Below are positions 48,306 to 64,000 of a stretch of DNA of 64,000 bases, piece after piece (positions within the stretch are counted from its first letter, which is position 1; each line of letters starts with the position of its first letter). Made by a program: the position numbers and the translations under genes. Origin of the DNA: Spisula solida (taxonomy: Eukaryota > Mollusca > Bivalvia > Venerida > Mactridae); contig OX365953.1 of assembly GCA_947247005.1 (NCBI GenBank), forward strand, positions 2,671,001 to 2,735,000, written 5' to 3'. The notes beneath the pieces were generated by a model that made no database searches, was not told the DNA's origin, and saw nothing but the letters and a program-made list of their open reading frames with translations.

Positions 48306-48395
48306 GATTCTTATTTATCTACAACCAAATATGTACACACGTTACATGTAATAGTTCTTTTCGAGTGGAAAATAGAACAGCATCAATCCGGACCA

Positions 48396-48807
48396 GGCCC
48401 TAATTCCACGAAAAAACTTAAGTTATTGCTCAGCTGAGACTGTTATTTTGAAATCATTATGTGACTACAATTATAGTCTTGTGATGTAGATTGCTACCAG
48501 AAACTGTGTATTTATTGCTAAATAATGATTTAGTAGGTGAATTTTGTATAAAATGCTCATTTAAATCCAACTGTAATGAACAATAAAAAACTGTGTACTT
48601 GAGCTTGCTATAACAGACTTAAGTTTTTTATTTTGATTTTTATAACTTTAAAGTACTATTTTCTGTATTGCTCTATTAAATTTGCATCTAACTGTGATGT
48701 AACCATATATAAAAGTATACATAAACATCATTTACCCAACAAAATATGTTTTTAAAATAGCAGTCTCAGCTGAGCAATAACTTAAGTTTTTTCGTGGAAT
48801 TGGTGCC
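48396..48807. mobile_element. 412-bp MITE with about 50-bp terminal inverted repeats
   Basis: GGCCCTAATTCCACGAAAAA then ACTTAAGTTATTGCTCAGCT; the right end is its complement (AGCTGAGCAATAACTTAAGT then TTTTTTCGTGGAATTGGTGCC). Confidence 0.9.
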
Positions 48808-49617
48808 AGATAAAAAGTGGATGATTTTCTGCAGAAGATACGAGGGGGCTGTCCGGAACTATTCTAATGTTTCCTTCATTGATACTTTACCAACTTATAA
48901 CACACCGGTATTTATACAACAAAAGCAACCATAAAAATTATTTGATTTTATTACCTATTATTTACACTACGCTTTACAAAGAACAAATAATTATACAAAC
49001 GAATAAGACATGTGGTAATAGTGTCGGTCCTCACTTCATTCATAAATATCCTAGGTATATTATTTCCAACAGAACATTTTACAACCAAAAACATAGTCTG
49101 TGTTTTTGTTTGTGATTTTATTGGCTAAAAGATTATATTAAGTCAGACAGGGAAGGCAGCACTCAACTGTACATGTAATTAGAACCATGATTGTGATAAA
49201 AATGCAGCAAGATATATCTTTTTATGTCGCATTATTACGAGACGAAACCAGAAAAATTCTGCATTTGTTACAAAAAAACTGTGTCACATAATAATGTGAC
49301 GTAATTTAACAAGATATTTTCATCTGCAAGTTTATCACAACAGTTTATAAAAATATTGTTTGTTACCCTCCCTCGACCCATGCCATAAAGGAATGGGGAG
49401 GAATTTATAATTTTTTTATAAATATAATTTATTACAAAAGGTATAAATTGAAAGACGTTTTCTAATTTTGTCTCCGTTAATATCTGATTTCTCAATACAA
49501 CGTTTTGGGTAGGAGCGAGCCTAGGCAGGTTGGTAGCTAGGGATGGAGCGGCGGACCAAACTATATTTGTATTCAGACGATTACTAATACAGGTTATATA
49601 ACACAGTGTATGATTAT

Positions 49618-63532
<13,915 letters not shown>

Positions 63533-64000
63533 CTACAGTAAAGGTAAAACAAGATATCCTATTTTAAAAGTTAACTATTTTATTTAATTAGTTAATCTAG
63601 CAATGTGTTCTCTATGGAACGGACTCCATTGCTCACTATATCATTGACCGGGAAGCGCTTTGCTTATGCAGTTGCAGACACCTGTTGTTTAGATACATGG
63701 TCTCAATTGCCTAGCGCTCACGGTGAAATTTCGGACAGTTCTGATTTCTTTGGTAAATTAACTATTTCAAAATTACATTGTTTTACTGTGGTTTCGTTTA
63801 ATTTCGTAAGTGCCAAATTTGTTGTTTTCCCAAACTGACAGTTCGTGGTGTACGAAAATTCGTCTTTTTTTTTTAATTTTTGAAGCCAAAATGTATGGTC
63901 CCCTGGTCAACAGTATTTAGTCATATCGATGGCTTAGACATAGAAGGTCGTATTTACAAAATAAATATTTTGAGAAAAAAGAAAAAAACTGTCTGAAAAC
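63533..64000. other. Intron of the guanylate cyclase gene running off the window
   Basis: No further kinase-homology exon could be read on the minus strand, so the next upstream exon is beyond 64000. The 77-codon plus-strand frame here shows no recognisable features. Confidence 0.6.

Overview
The window is eukaryotic nuclear DNA, most likely from a bivalve or related lophotrochozoan mollusc. The reasons are AT-rich sequence, protein genes broken by 0.1-4 kb introns with clean GT-AG borders, many tRNA-derived SINEs and MITE-like elements, frequent TACATGTA words, a TRIM-like B-box/beta-propeller protein of the kind greatly expanded in bivalves, and a TMEM272-like four-pass protein. Species assignment is inference; no rRNA or mitochondrial marker is present.

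Five genes or gene remnants can be supported, all on the minus strand. From left to right: (1) a five-exon, 400-residue stathmin-domain protein (12162-15389); (2) a broken C2H2 zinc-finger array (16709-17317), interrupted by a transposon end and a nonsense codon; (3) a two-coding-exon B-box/coiled-coil/beta-propeller protein (23521-30374) whose middle is a 60-copy, 16-residue Gln/Pro/Ser/Thr repeat with one in-frame TAA; (4) a complete four-exon TMEM272-like membrane protein (36747-40092) with five CACGTG boxes spaced 21 bp apart just upstream of its start codon; (5) the last ten coding exons of a receptor-type guanylate cyclase (49618-63532), covering part of the pseudokinase domain, the linker helix, the complete cyclase domain and the C-terminus. 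The rest of that gene lies beyond the right edge. Two weaker candidates are a two-exon gene of 82 codons (8516-9070, minus) and a lone 90-bp exon (31050-31139, plus). The genes look functionally unrelated; no operon or pathway grouping is evident.

The remaining sequence is repeats. At least thirteen minisatellite arrays with units of 21-90 bp, and many terminal-inverted-repeat or fold-back elements in several copies, fill introns and spacers. Long open frames inside the arrays (about 2.4-3.1, 33-34.3, 36-36.6 and 43.4-43.8 kb) mostly follow from unit lengths divisible by three, or nearly stop-free units, and are not annotated as genes.

The most unusual structure is in the guanylate cyclase gene. 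A 35-bp minisatellite of about 36 copies (58070-59360) is built from the last 29 nt of the linker-helix exon plus the first six intron bases (GTTAGT), so the gene's own 5' splice site has been amplified some 36 times. At the other end of the same intron a 446-bp mobile element stops within about 10 nt of the catalytic exon's 3' splice site. Hand-derived splice sites are reported to the base but could be off by one or two positions.
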